From the NCBI RefSeq assembly GCF_000204015.1, contig NZ_GL883078.1:46417-81722 (forward strand): a DNA stretch of 35,306 nt, read 5' to 3'. Of this stretch, positions 22,635 to 31,089 are shown piece after piece (within the stretch, counting starts at the first letter, position 1; every line of letters begins with the position of its first letter). The position numbers and the translations under genes are program-made. This DNA is from Asticcacaulis biprosthecium C19 (GTDB lineage: Bacteria; Pseudomonadota; Alphaproteobacteria; Caulobacterales; Caulobacteraceae). Under the pieces are notes generated by a model. That model did no database searches. It was not told where the DNA came from and saw only the letters and a list, made by a program, of their open reading frames with translations.

Positions 22635-25060
22635 GCGCGGCCTCGCTTTCGGGGCGTCACCGTATCGGGATAGGGCGTGCCGATCAGGGGCTGCCACCAG
22701 TCGTGCGGATCGTCACCGTACTGCGCCCGCAGGTCATCAAGCTGGCGCACGGTGCTCTCGCGGCCCGACAAAACCGTCAGGACATCGGGCATAGAGCTGA
22801 GGTCCAGCCGCGCCACGACGCTGTGGTTGCCGTGCTTGACCAGAAAGGCGCGCGAATGCGCCGGCAAGGCGCGGATCAGGTCCAGCTCATGCAGGGTCAG
22901 GCCGAAACCGTCGCAATAGTCCTCGGCCTGGGCGCGCGGATTAGGCATGAAGATCTGCGTCGCCGACTGTTCGATGATGGCGGTGGAGATGCGGCTGTCC
23001 AGGGCGTCGCGCGCCGACTGGGTACCAAAGCCCAGGATAGCGTTACGCTTGCGCAGGGTCTTCATCCAGTTGCGAATGGCAGCGGCGAAGATTTCGTCGT
23101 CCAGTGCCTTCCAGCCCTCATCGATAATGATCATGGTCGGCTGGCCGTCCAGCCGTTCCTCGACTCTCTGGAACAGATACATCATGCACGGCGTGCGCAG
23201 GACCGGTTCGTTGAGTAGCTGGGTCATGTCAAAGCCCAGGGTCCGGGCGTCCATGTCCAGCAAATCGGTCTCGTTGTCGAACAACCAGGCCGACTCGCCG
23301 TCCCCGACCCACGGATTGAGCCGCGCGGCCAGATCGCCGTGCGTCGGCCGGCGCACCCCGCCCAGCAGTTCGCGGAAATAGCGCAGCCGGCGGTATTGCG
23401 GGTCCTGCTCGAAATTGGCGTCAACCGCCTCGGTGATAATCGCCTCTTCTTCCGAGTTCAACGGCAGGTCCTGGCGCGCCAGAAGCTGGGCGATCAGGGC
23501 GCGCAGGAAGGACCGGTTGCCCGGCGTGTCCGGCAGTTGCAGCGGGTTGAACCCGGTCGGCTCACCCGGGCGCAGGGTGGCATAGTGCCCCCCGACGGCA
23601 CGGATAAAGATTTCGGCGCCACGGTCCTTGTCGAACAGGAAGGTGCGCGGCTTGAACTTCTGCGCCTGGGCAGCCAGGAAGTTCAGCACCACCGTCTTGC
23701 CGGAACCCGACGGCCCGATGACGGTGAAGTTGCCGAGATCAGCCTTGTGGAAGTTGAAATAGTAGGGCGTGCCCGACGAGGTCTCGAAGACGCTGACCGC
23801 CTGGCCCCAGTGGTTGCCTTCCGGCTGGCCGATCGGAAAACCATGTAGCGAGGCAAACGAGGCATAGGCCCCCGTCGAGATCATCGCCTTGCGCGCGATA
23901 TAGGCTTCGTTACCGGGGAACTGCGCCCAGAAGGCCGGCTCCAGGTTGACGTCCTCACGCACGGCTACAGCGCCCAGATCGGCCAGGGCGGCCAGGCACT
24001 GTGCCGCCGCCGGATCTAGCTCGGCCAGCGTCTTGGCGCGCACCAACAGACTGAGGTGATGTTCGCCTAACCCGAAATTTCCGGTCGCCAGGTCGTCCTT
24101 GGCCGCCATCAGACCCTGACGCAGCGACATGGCCTCTTCATCGGCGGCGCGCATGCGGCGCAGGGCCAGGTTGATGCGCTCCATGCCAATCTGGCGATCG
24201 ACGAAAGCAAAACTCTCCGTCAGCGTCATTTCGAACGGCAGGCGCAGGATCGAGTCGCACATGCCAGGCGTGGCGTGTGGTGGATAGTCCTTCAGGCTCA
24301 TGATCGCCGAGAAGTCCTTGCCGTCGCCTAGGCTGGACTGCTCCATGGCCTCCAGACCAAAGGACACCCGGCGATACGGAATGTAATGGCCGACGTCCGA
24401 CACCGGCTTGAGCACCGGTCGCATCTCGCCGTTATACAGACACGACAACAGTTCCAGCGGCTCGGAACAGCGGCCATTGGCCGTGTCGTAGCCGCCCAGA
24501 GGCCGCGGGCCATAGGCCTGCAGGGCCGCCATCAACGCCTCTGTCGCCGCCTGCAGCTCCTTGTGCGTGCTGGCCAGGGCCGCCTGGCGGGCATTCTCGC
24601 CGACGCCGCGCCCCAGCAGACCGGCCAGGTTGTCGGCAAAGCCGACCTTGCCCTTGGGATTGCGACGCACGACGGTGATGAACAGGTCGTTGACGAACAG
24701 CTGACGCGACTTCAGCTTATCCTGCCATTGCTGCTGGATGTGGCTGCACACCGGATCGTCATAGACGGCCGGCATGGTGACGCTGACGCGGCGGCGAATA
24801 ATATGGTGGTACAGCACAAAGCGCGACGATCCGACGGCACGCAAGGCGGCGGCGCGGACGATCTGGCGGTGGTTGACTTCATCCGTGTCGGCCGTCTCGA
24901 AGGCGAAGCCTTCGAGATAGATCGACTGCATCAGCGAGCCGTCGCGCAGCACGATGGTGCGGTCGTCCAGCAGGTAGTCATAGGGCAGGCGATCGCCGAC
25001 GCGCTGTTCAGTCTTGAACCAGCTGGCAAATCCACTAAGCGGTTTGGGCGCGTCGGCCAT
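22631..25060 (-). CDS. virB4: T4SS ATPase VirB4
   Basis: This 809-residue ATPase has the CagE/TrbE/VirB N-terminal domain followed by the AAA-type motor, with Walker A GPSGSGKTV (449-457) and Walker B TMIIIDEGW (642-650). Other landmarks are FLFDKDRGAEIFIRAVGG, GFNPLQLPDTPGNR and FGTQSARDALDS. It energises pilin extraction and assembly at the inner membrane. Length is normal for the family. It begins 17 bp after virB3 with a weak ribosome site, so it depends on upstream translation or on operon transcription. Confidence 0.97.
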   Translation of the reverse strand: MADAPKPLSGFASWFKTEQRVGDRLPYDYLLDDRTIVLRDGSLMQSIYLEGFAFETADTDEVNHRQIVRAAALRAVGSSRFVLYHHIIRRRVSVTMPAVYDDPVCSHIQQQWQDKLKSRQLFVNDLFITVVRRNPKGKVGFADNLAGLLGRGVGENARQAALASTHKELQAATEALMAALQAYGPRPLGGYDTANGRCSEPLELLSCLYNGEMRPVLKPVSDVGHYIPYRRVSFGLEAMEQSSLGDGKDFSAIMSLKDYPPHATPGMCDSILRLPFEMTLTESFAFVDRQIGMERINLALRRMRAADEEAMSLRQGLMAAKDDLATGNFGLGEHHLSLLVRAKTLAELDPAAAQCLAALADLGAVAVREDVNLEPAFWAQFPGNEAYIARKAMISTGAYASFASLHGFPIGQPEGNHWGQAVSVFETSSGTPYYFNFHKADLGNFTVIGPSGSGKTVVLNFLAAQAQKFKPRTFLFDKDRGAEIFIRAVGGHYATLRPGEPTGFNPLQLPDTPGNRSFLRALIAQLLARQDLPLNSEEEAIITEAVDANFEQDPQYRRLRYFRELLGGVRRPTHGDLAARLNPWVGDGESAWLFDNETDLLDMDARTLGFDMTQLLNEPVLRTPCMMYLFQRVEERLDGQPTMIIIDEGWKALDDEIFAAAIRNWMKTLRKRNAILGFGTQSARDALDSRISTAIIEQSATQIFMPNPRAQAEDYCDGFGLTLHELDLIRALPAHSRAFLVKHGNHSVVARLDLSSMPDVLTVLSGRESTVRQLDDLRAQYGDDPHDWWQPLIGTPYPDTVTPRKRGRA

Positions 25061-25077
25061 GGTCGGGTGTTAAGCTC

Positions 25078-25362
25078 TTACGGATGGTAGGAATTGCAGC
25101 CCCAGCGGGCGTAGTTGCGAACGCGCGGGCAGCGCGACACCTTGGTCAGCCACAGGTCGAAGACGCGCGGCTCACGCAGGCAGGCCAGATAGCCAATGGC
25201 GTGGACGACGAAGGCAACCGCGAAGGCCCAGAAGGACCGCGTGATCAGAAAGGCCTCGGTGGTCACCACGGCATTGATGATAAAATAGGAATAGGTGACG
25301 CCGGCGAACATCTGGGGCTGGGTCAGCGCCTTGAACACCGTCGATTTGATCAGCTCGGACAC
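25078..25362 (-). CDS. virB3: T4SS inner-membrane protein VirB3
   Basis: The 94-residue protein shows the VirB3 start pattern (STVFKALTQPQMFAGVTYSYF), two membrane helices, and the closing REPRVFDLWLTKV segment that packs on VirB4. The start is GTG directly abutting the virB2 stop codon (TAGGTG), so translation is coupled. Confidence 0.92.
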   Translation of the reverse strand: MSELIKSTVFKALTQPQMFAGVTYSYFIINAVVTTEAFLITRSFWAFAVAFVVHAIGYLACLREPRVFDLWLTKVSRCPRVRNYARWGCNSYHP

Positions 25363-25668
25363 CTAGTTCGCCACGGCCTGGATGCCGGACACGATGGTCG
25401 CGGCGCCGAACAGGATGAAGACACCGACGATAACGGTCGCGCCATAGCGCCAGTTCATGCGGCCGGTCAGCATCATGAAGCCGACGGCGGCGACGGCGAT
25501 AACGGCGACGGTCGTCGCCACCTTGCCCATCAGCGTGCCCTGGATCCAGTCCAAGGCGCCCGAAATCGGCGACGAACCGGCCGGGTCAACCGCCTGCGCG
25601 GCGGCTGCGGTCGCCGTCACGGCAAACGCCATGATCGTCAGGAGAGCTTGCGAGATCAGTTTCTTCAT
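25363..25668 (-). CDS. virB2: T4SS major pilin VirB2
   Basis: The 101-residue prepilin has a long signal peptide (about 1-25, TAAAAQ). Two hydrophobic helices follow (VATTVAVIAVAAVGFMMLTG and TVIVGVFILFGAATIV), joined by the RMNWRYG loop, the normal TrbC/VirB2 pattern. ATG 25668 is chosen because the protein then begins with MKKLISQALL; the much longer open frame upstream runs through a palindromic repeat element and is not coding. It is the first gene of the operon. Its ribosome site (AAGGCG region, 25673-25680) lies beside the repeat. Confidence 0.9.
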   Translation of the reverse strand: MKKLISQALLTIMAFAVTATAAAAQAVDPAGSSPISGALDWIQGTLMGKVATTVAVIAVAAVGFMMLTGRMNWRYGATVIVGVFILFGAATIVSGIQAVAN

Positions 25669-25681
25669 ACACGTGGCGCCT

Positions 25682-25855
25682 TCTAGAGCGCATCCCGAAA
25701 AGTGTGCCGCACTTTTCAGATTGAGATGCGCGTCAAAACAAATGCCTGGAGCGCCGATCCGATGTTTGTCGGACCGAAACGCACTCCGGGCGGGAATCAC
25801 CTGGCAGGGTCCGCCAAATGTCGCGCAACCCCCAGCCTTTAGCAAGCGCTCTAGA
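25682..25855. repeat. 174-bp palindromic element with 10-bp terminal inverted repeats
   Basis: The ends are perfect inverted repeats, TCTAGAGCGC (25682-25691) and GCGCTCTAGA (25846-25855). Inside the left part is a nested hairpin: GCGCATC (25688-25694) with GATGCGC (25725-25731), and GAAAAGTG (25697-25704) with CACTTTTC (25710-25717). The hairpin and the following GTCAAAACAAA text belong to a repeat type widespread in alphaproteobacterial intergenic regions. The right part carries GATCCGATG, GTCGGACCG and CGGGCGGGAAT. It lies 14 bases upstream of the virB2 start, inside the operon leader. Confidence 0.75.
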
Positions 25856-25956
25856 GACGCTATGTGACGGTACGATGACAGAGGCGCTTCAGATGTGACA
25901 GCGTCCGGATAATTTCGTCGCTCATCGGCAAGGCGCCCGCGGCAATGCCCCCAAGT

Positions 25957-25994
25957 CATGTGTCATTGACACATGCGCCATTGGCGCATAAACT
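25957..25994 (+). promoter_or_regulatory. Toxin-antitoxin promoter with two overlapping palindromes
   Basis: CATGTGTCATTGACACATG (25957-25975) is a perfect 9+1+9 palindrome. It overlaps TGCGCCATTGGCGCA (25974-25988), a perfect 7+1+7 palindrome. A -35-like TTGACA sits at 25966-25971 and, 17 bases on, a -10-like TAAACT at 25989-25994. Autorepression by the antitoxin is the likely purpose. The region 25856-25956 has no gene; it carries repeated GTGAC/GATGACAG motifs at 25863-25901 and probably the virB promoter on the other strand. Confidence 0.6.
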
Positions 25995-26000
25995 TCACCG

Positions 26001-26342
26001 ATGCAGAGCCTTCACACGGTCATTGAACTGGAGTCGTTTCTAAAGCGCGCCAGGGCGATCATGACAGATGAGGAACGCATGGGGATCGTCACCTTCCTGG
26101 CGGCCAACCCGGAGGCGGGCGTTTCGCTCGGCGGCGGCCTGCGCAAGGTCCGGATCGCCCGCGAAGGCGGTGGCAAGAGCGGCGGTTATCGCACGCTCTA
26201 TGTGTTTGGAGGCGCCACAATGCCCCTGTTCCTGGTGACAGTGTTTGCCAAGAACGAGAAAGATAATCTGACCGAAGCCGAACAGGCGGCGGCGGTCGCA
26301 TTGAGCAAACTATTGCTCGCAACCTATGGAGCCAAGCTATGA
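26001..26342 (+). CDS. RelE-like toxin of a type II toxin-antitoxin pair
   Basis: The 113-residue basic protein fits the RelE/HigB-like toxin group: KRARAIMTDEER, then GLRKVRIAREGGGKSGGYRTLYVF, here seen as RKVRIA and GGYRTLY, and VTVFAKNEKDNLTEAEQ. These are the strand pattern and the Lys/Arg residues expected of ribosome-dependent mRNA interferases. The predicted promoter -10 box ends seven bases before the ATG and no ribosome site is visible, so the message may be leaderless. The stop overlaps the antitoxin start (ATGA). Confidence 0.85.
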   Translation: MQSLHTVIELESFLKRARAIMTDEERMGIVTFLAANPEAGVSLGGGLRKVRIAREGGGKSGGYRTLYVFGGATMPLFLVTVFAKNEKDNLTEAEQAAAVALSKLLLATYGAKL

Positions 26343-26629
26343 GCGAAGTTTATGACAGCCTGATGGATGGTCTGAACGAGGCCCTGGCTTTCGCACGTGG
26401 CGAGAAGACCGGGGCGATTGTTCATCATGTCGAGGTACCCACCGTCGACGTCGCCGCGATCCGGGCCAGCACCGGCCTGTCGCAGGGCGCATTCGCGCGC
26501 AGCATCGGCGTTGCCAAGGGCACACTACTCAACTGGGAGCATGGCCGCCGGCGCCCCACCGGCCCCGCCCAGGTGCTGCTCGCCATGATCGCGAAGAAGC
26601 CTTCGCTAGTAAGTGAACTGCTACGCTGA
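26339..26629 (+). CDS. HTH (Xre/NadS-like) antitoxin
   Basis: The 96-residue protein has an N-terminal toxin-binding arm (about 1-35) and an Xre-type helix-turn-helix (about 37-75) containing IRASTGLSQGAFARSIGVAK and the closing NWEHGRRRPTGPA. It neutralises the preceding toxin and probably represses the operon through the palindromes at 25957-25988. GGAG lies about nine bases before its ATG inside the toxin gene. Confidence 0.88.
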   Translation: MSEVYDSLMDGLNEALAFARGEKTGAIVHHVEVPTVDVAAIRASTGLSQGAFARSIGVAKGTLLNWEHGRRRPTGPAQVLLAMIAKKPSLVSELLR

Positions 26630-26670
26630 CGGCGCAATGCGCGCTGTGACGTTTCCTGGGGAAGCCCCGA

Positions 26671-26898
26671 TCAGTCCTTGGCGAACTTCACCGTCACACC
26701 ACGCTTCTTGAAGTAGGATTCCATGATCTTGCGGCCCTGGCGATTGTTCTGCGCCAGTCGCGCCGGCTCGAATACGGCCTCCTTCAGGCCTTCGTCAGCC
26801 AGGGCGGCTTTCAAAACCTTGATGCGCTCGTCGATCTCGGCATTATCGTTGGCGAGGGATTCGTAAATGCCTTCAAGGGCTTCAGCGACCGTGGTCAC
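26671..26898 (-). CDS. Small hypothetical protein
   Basis: The 75-residue product is charged and mostly helical (AEALEGIYESLANDNAEIDE, then KVLKAALADEGLKEAVFEPA) and ends in a basic segment with KIMESYFKKRGVTVKF. No domain is recognised. GTG 26898 is preferred to a TTG 19 codons upstream because GGAG lies eight bases before it. It converges with the antitoxin gene but is separated by 41 bp, so it is not an obvious part of that module. Confidence 0.6.
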   Translation of the reverse strand: MTTVAEALEGIYESLANDNAEIDERIKVLKAALADEGLKEAVFEPARLAQNNRQGRKIMESYFKKRGVTVKFAKD

Positions 26899-27092
26899 GA
26901 TGGTTGCTCCAGTTCTGTCTGTGCGCTGATTAACCGGTTTGGCGTGACCGGTCAACGCCGCCTTTCCGTTACCGCAAGGTTAATCAAGGCCTTAAAAAAA
27001 CAGTGATTCACGCAGATTTCACGCTTTATCTGTAATGATTCGGTTATACCTAGAGACGGTTAATCTGCCAGGCCACAAGGACGTTACACAGC

Positions 27093-28898
27093 ATGGGTTT
27101 CTTCGCTTCCCTCAAGCGCGACGCTACCTTCATCAAACGCATGATTCGCATCCTGCGTTCGATCAGCAGCGTCGGCCCCGACTCGCCCAACCTGGTGTGC
27201 GACGACTTCGAGCGCGTTGCTGACCGCTATAAGGACAATCTCGCCATCCTGTTCGAAGGCAAGACCCTGACCTATCAGCAACTGGACACCATGGCCAACC
27301 GCTACGCCCACTGGGGCAGGGCGCGCGGCTTAAAGCCTGGTGACACGGTCGCATTGTTCATGCCCAACCGCCTGGAATACATCGCCATCTGGCTCGGGCT
27401 GAACAAGATTGGCGTCATCACCGCCCTGATCAACAACTCCCTGACCGGCCCTGGCCTAGCCCACTGCATCAACATCTCGATGGCCTCGCTGACCCTGGTC
27501 GACCGCACGACCATGCCGTGCTTCCGCGAGGTCGAAAAGCAGATCGAGCGCCACCAGGCCCTGTGGGTGCTGGATCTCGACCGCGACGAGGAAAGCGACA
27601 ATTGCCGCAGCCTCGATTCCGCGCTCAAAGGCGTGTCCAGTGTCCGCCCCGACCCCACGCCACGCCTGGGCATGACCGCCCACGCCGTAGCGCTATACAT
27701 CTACACCTCCGGCACGACCGGCCTGCCCAAGGCGGCCAAGATCTCCAATGCCCGCGCCCAGATGTACATGAAGGCCTTTGCCGGCCTGAGCCACATGCGC
27801 GAGGACGACCGCATCTACTGCGTTCTGCCGCTGTACCATGCCACCGGCGGCCTGTGCGGCGTCGGCGCGGCCCTGATGAACGGCGCCTGCGTTGTGCTTA
27901 AGCGCAAGTTTTCGGCCTCGCAATTCTGGAGCGACGTCCGCAACCAGGGTGTCACCCACCTCGTCTATATCGGCGAGTTGTGTCGCTACCTGGTTAATTC
28001 GGATCCCGCGCCCAACCCCGAGGACGAACGCAAGCACAAGGTGCGCATGGCGTTCGGCAACGGCATGCGGCCCGAAGTGTGGACCAACTTCCAGAAGCGC
28101 TTCAAGATCCCCCACATCGTCGAATTCTACGGCTCGACCGAAGGCAATGTCTCGCTGTTCAACCTGGACGGCCAACCTGGCGCCGTCGGCCGCGTGCCGC
28201 GTATCCTGCGCAACCGCTTCAATGTCCGCCTCGTTCGCTTCGACGTCGAATCCGAGATGCCGGTCCGCCGTCCTGACGGCCTGTGCTACGAGTGCAAGCC
28301 GGGCGAGGTCGGCGAGGCGATCGGCCAGATCGCCAACGACGCCAAGCACGCCTATTCCGGCTATGCCGACAAGGCGGCGACCCAGAAGAAGATCCTGACC
28401 GACGTGTTCAAAAAGGGCGACGCCTGGTTCCGCACCGGCGACCTGATGCGCCAGGACAAGGCCGGTTATCTTTACTTCGTCGACCGCATCGGCGACACCT
28501 TCCGTTGGAAGGGCGAAAACGTCTCGACCTCAGAAGTGGCCGAACACTGCGCATCGGCGCCTGCCGTCGAGGAAGCCATTCTCTACGGCGTCCCGGTGCC
28601 GCACCATGATGGCAAGGCCGGCATGGCATCGCTGATCACGCGCGACGGCTTCGATATCCGCGCGTTCAAGGACCATATCGACAGCCGCCTGCCGACCTAT
28701 GCGCGGCCGCGCTTCGTCCGCCTGCTGCAAGAGGTCGAGACGACCGGGACCTTCAAATACAAGAAGATGGACCTGATCAAGGACGGCTTCGACCCGGCCC
28801 ATATCCGTGATCCTCTGTTCGTTCTGGTGGCGGACGAATACCTGGCGCTAAACCCGGCGATCATGAGCGAAATCGAAGCCGGCCGCATGCGGTTGTAA
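27093..28898 (+). CDS. Long-chain/very-long-chain acyl-CoA synthetase (FATP type)
   Basis: The 601-residue adenylate-forming enzyme activates fatty acids to acyl-CoA with ATP. The AMP-binding P-loop is YIYTSGTTGLPKAAK (202-216). EFYGSTEGN (344-352) and FRTGDLM (446-452), and then YFVDRIGDTFRWKGEN (461-476), give the variant signature of the FATP/SLC27 group rather than classic FadD. An N-terminal basic/amphipathic stretch (1-25) may sit on the inner membrane. AAGGA at 27077-27081 precedes the ATG by 11 bases. It is a single gene; a short GCGCC/GGCGC hairpin at 28926-28939 separates it from the convergent RTX gene. Confidence 0.92.
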   Translation: MGFFASLKRDATFIKRMIRILRSISSVGPDSPNLVCDDFERVADRYKDNLAILFEGKTLTYQQLDTMANRYAHWGRARGLKPGDTVALFMPNRLEYIAIWLGLNKIGVITALINNSLTGPGLAHCINISMASLTLVDRTTMPCFREVEKQIERHQALWVLDLDRDEESDNCRSLDSALKGVSSVRPDPTPRLGMTAHAVALYIYTSGTTGLPKAAKISNARAQMYMKAFAGLSHMREDDRIYCVLPLYHATGGLCGVGAALMNGACVVLKRKFSASQFWSDVRNQGVTHLVYIGELCRYLVNSDPAPNPEDERKHKVRMAFGNGMRPEVWTNFQKRFKIPHIVEFYGSTEGNVSLFNLDGQPGAVGRVPRILRNRFNVRLVRFDVESEMPVRRPDGLCYECKPGEVGEAIGQIANDAKHAYSGYADKAATQKKILTDVFKKGDAWFRTGDLMRQDKAGYLYFVDRIGDTFRWKGENVSTSEVAEHCASAPAVEEAILYGVPVPHHDGKAGMASLITRDGFDIRAFKDHIDSRLPTYARPRFVRLLQEVETTGTFKYKKMDLIKDGFDPAHIRDPLFVLVADEYLALNPAIMSEIEAGRMRL

Positions 28899-28939
28899 TC
28901 CGCGAACGGGCCACATGGGTTGGACGCGCCGCACGGCGC

Positions 28940-30892
28940 CTACCAGACGATGTGGCCCAGGACGTCGGCCCGCAGCGCATCCTGCACCGTAATGACGTTT
29001 CCGCCGCCGGCCAGAGTGATGATCACATCCGTTCCCGACTGCGCCACGCTGCTGTCACTGGCGATGCCACCGGTGTAGGCGTTTAGGTTGATACTATCGT
29101 TCTGGCTGGCATTGAAGTCTCTTATGACGTCGGCTCCGCTGCCCGCCTCAAAGAGGAAGGTGTCGCTGCCCAGTCCGCCTTCCAGGATGTCGCTTCCCGC
29201 CTTCCCGTTCAGCCGGTTGTTGCCATCGTTGCCGATCAGCGTGTTGGCAAACGAATTGCCGGTGGCATTGAGGTTGGCCGAACCGGTCAGGGTCAGGATC
29301 TCGACATAGCGGCCGGTCAGGGCGTAGGTGACCGAACTGTAGATGGTGTCGGTGCCCTGGCCGTTGACCTCGACGACATTGTCGCCGGTGTTCTGGATAT
29401 AGTACGTGTCGTCGCCAAGTCCGCCGCTCAGGATGTTGTTGCCACTGTTGCCGGTCAAGACGTTGCCCAGGTCGTCGCCGGTGCCGTTGATGGCATCCAT
29501 ACCGGTCAGGGTCAGGTCTTCGAGCCCTGCGCCCAGGCTATAGCTGAAGGACGACTGGACCAGGTCACGTCCCTCGCCCGGCAGCTCGGTGACGACGTCG
29601 TCACTGCCGTCGACGACATAGGTGTCGTTCCCGGTGCCACCGATCAGGGTGTCGGCGCCGCCGAAACCGTCGAGACGGTCATGACCACCCAGGCCATTCA
29701 GGATATTGTTGCCGTCGCCACCGCGAAGGGTATTGGCCAGGCTGTTGCCCGTGCCATTGATCGCGCCGCGGCCCAGGTTCAGAACCTCGACATGACGCCC
29801 GGCCAGGTCATAACTCACCTCCGAATAGATAGTGTCGGTGCCTTCGCCGGCACGCTCGACAACAGTGTCGCGCACATCCCAGATGTAATAGACGTCGTTG
29901 CCGAGACCGCCTTCGATATAGTCGCCACCGCCCCAGCCGGAAAAGATATTGTTGCCGGAATTGCCGATCATGACGTTGCGGATCGAATTTCCGTTGATGC
30001 TGGTATTGGCCGTGCCGGTCAGTTCGACACGCTCGACATACTGGCCGGCAATGGTCACTGAGGCCGTCGAATAGATGACGTCATAGCCCTCACCGGCCTC
30101 TTCCTCGACGAAGTCAAAATTGCCGTTCAGATAGTAGGTGTCGTTGCCGGCTCCGCCGCGCAACACCGAACTGCCAGAGTGGGCACTCATCAGGATGTTG
30201 CCCAGCGCATTGCCGGTGCCTTCCTGATGATAAAGCGGATCGCCCATCAGGGTCAGGTTCTCGATATTGGCGCTCAGAATTGTCGTGCGGGCGGTTGACT
30301 GGACCAGGTCATAGCCGCCGTTCTCCAGTTCGACGACCACGTCGCTTGTGGCTGTGATGATATAGGTGTCGTTACCGTCACCACCTTGCATCGTATCCGC
30401 GCCCGCCTCACCTTGGAAAAGATTGTCGCCGGTATTGCCGACGAGGAGGTTATCCAGCGAATTGCCCCAGACGACCAGGTCGTCGTCACCCAGCATGATG
30501 AAATTTTCCACTGCGCGACCGAACAGGGAATAGCTGACCGTCGAGTAGATGGTGTCGGTGCCCTGGTGATGGGCTTCCTCGACCATATCTCCGGAATTCT
30601 GGATATAGTAGGTGTCGTCGCCCAGCCCGCCCAGCAGATAGTTGACCGTGTTGTTACCGGTCAGGATGTTGTTGAGCGCATTCCCCCGCCCGGTCAGGAC
30701 GGCGTCACCGGACAGCCAAAGGTTCTCGACATTGTCCGTCAGGTCATAAGAGATGAAGGCAAAAACCGTGTCGGTGCCTTCATTGAAATTTTCCACCACG
30801 ACATCGTCGACACTGTCAACGATGTAGGTGTCATCTCCAGCACCGCTGTTAAGCGCGGCAACCGCGCTCTTAAATCCCAACACCCTACCCAT
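28940..30892 (-). CDS. RTX calcium-binding repeat protein (smaller of a pair)
   Basis: The 650-residue protein consists almost entirely of about eight repeats of 70-90 residues. Each contains a calcium-binding GxGxDxY unit (GAGDDTYIV, GLGDDTYYI, GDGNDTYII, GAGNDTYYL, GLGNDVYYI, GTGNDTYVV, GLGDDTYYI, GLGSDTFLF), then a VVE...EGTD segment, then ENLTLTG-like strands. It has no Sec signal; the last 60 residues (DFNASQNDSINLNAY through ADVLGHIVW) match those of the upstream RTX protein and probably carry the type I secretion signal. ATG 30892 is preferred to ATG 30898 because GGGGAGG (30901-30907) is eight bases away rather than two. No ABC exporter is in the window. Confidence 0.85.
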   Translation of the reverse strand: MGRVLGFKSAVAALNSGAGDDTYIVDSVDDVVVENFNEGTDTVFAFISYDLTDNVENLWLSGDAVLTGRGNALNNILTGNNTVNYLLGGLGDDTYYIQNSGDMVEEAHHQGTDTIYSTVSYSLFGRAVENFIMLGDDDLVVWGNSLDNLLVGNTGDNLFQGEAGADTMQGGDGNDTYIITATSDVVVELENGGYDLVQSTARTTILSANIENLTLMGDPLYHQEGTGNALGNILMSAHSGSSVLRGGAGNDTYYLNGNFDFVEEEAGEGYDVIYSTASVTIAGQYVERVELTGTANTSINGNSIRNVMIGNSGNNIFSGWGGGDYIEGGLGNDVYYIWDVRDTVVERAGEGTDTIYSEVSYDLAGRHVEVLNLGRGAINGTGNSLANTLRGGDGNNILNGLGGHDRLDGFGGADTLIGGTGNDTYVVDGSDDVVTELPGEGRDLVQSSFSYSLGAGLEDLTLTGMDAINGTGDDLGNVLTGNSGNNILSGGLGDDTYYIQNTGDNVVEVNGQGTDTIYSSVTYALTGRYVEILTLTGSANLNATGNSFANTLIGNDGNNRLNGKAGSDILEGGLGSDTFLFEAGSGADVIRDFNASQNDSINLNAYTGGIASDSSVAQSGTDVIITLAGGGNVITVQDALRADVLGHIVW

Positions 30893-31012
30893 GGTCATAG
30901 CCTCCCCTGTTATTGTTCTTGAAAACTGGAACTCTGGATAACGCAGAGAGTACGGCTACACCATTTACCAATTTTGGGAAGTGTAAAGACGACGCACCGA
31001 ATGAACCTTGCG

Positions 31013-31083
31013 TGACGCGCCTGGCGTCAGCCGATTGCGGCGGCGGCGCGGAGACGCACGGACCTTATGCCGTGTGCCTCCGC
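31013..31083. other. Hairpins between the two RTX genes
   Basis: TGACGC (31013-31018) pairs with GCGTCA (31024-31029). A longer 14-base stem runs from 31048-31061 to 31070-31083 with two mismatched positions. No T-run follows, so a Rho-independent stop is not certain; it may stabilise the message or attenuate read-through from the larger RTX gene, whose stop is at 31090. Confidence 0.4.
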
Positions 31084-31089
31084 CATCAA

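Noticed and set aside
25669-25959. 97-codon N-terminal extension of the virB2 reading frame
   Set aside because: It runs through the 174-bp palindromic repeat, has no pilin-like sequence, and the MKKLISQALL signal peptide starts at 25668.
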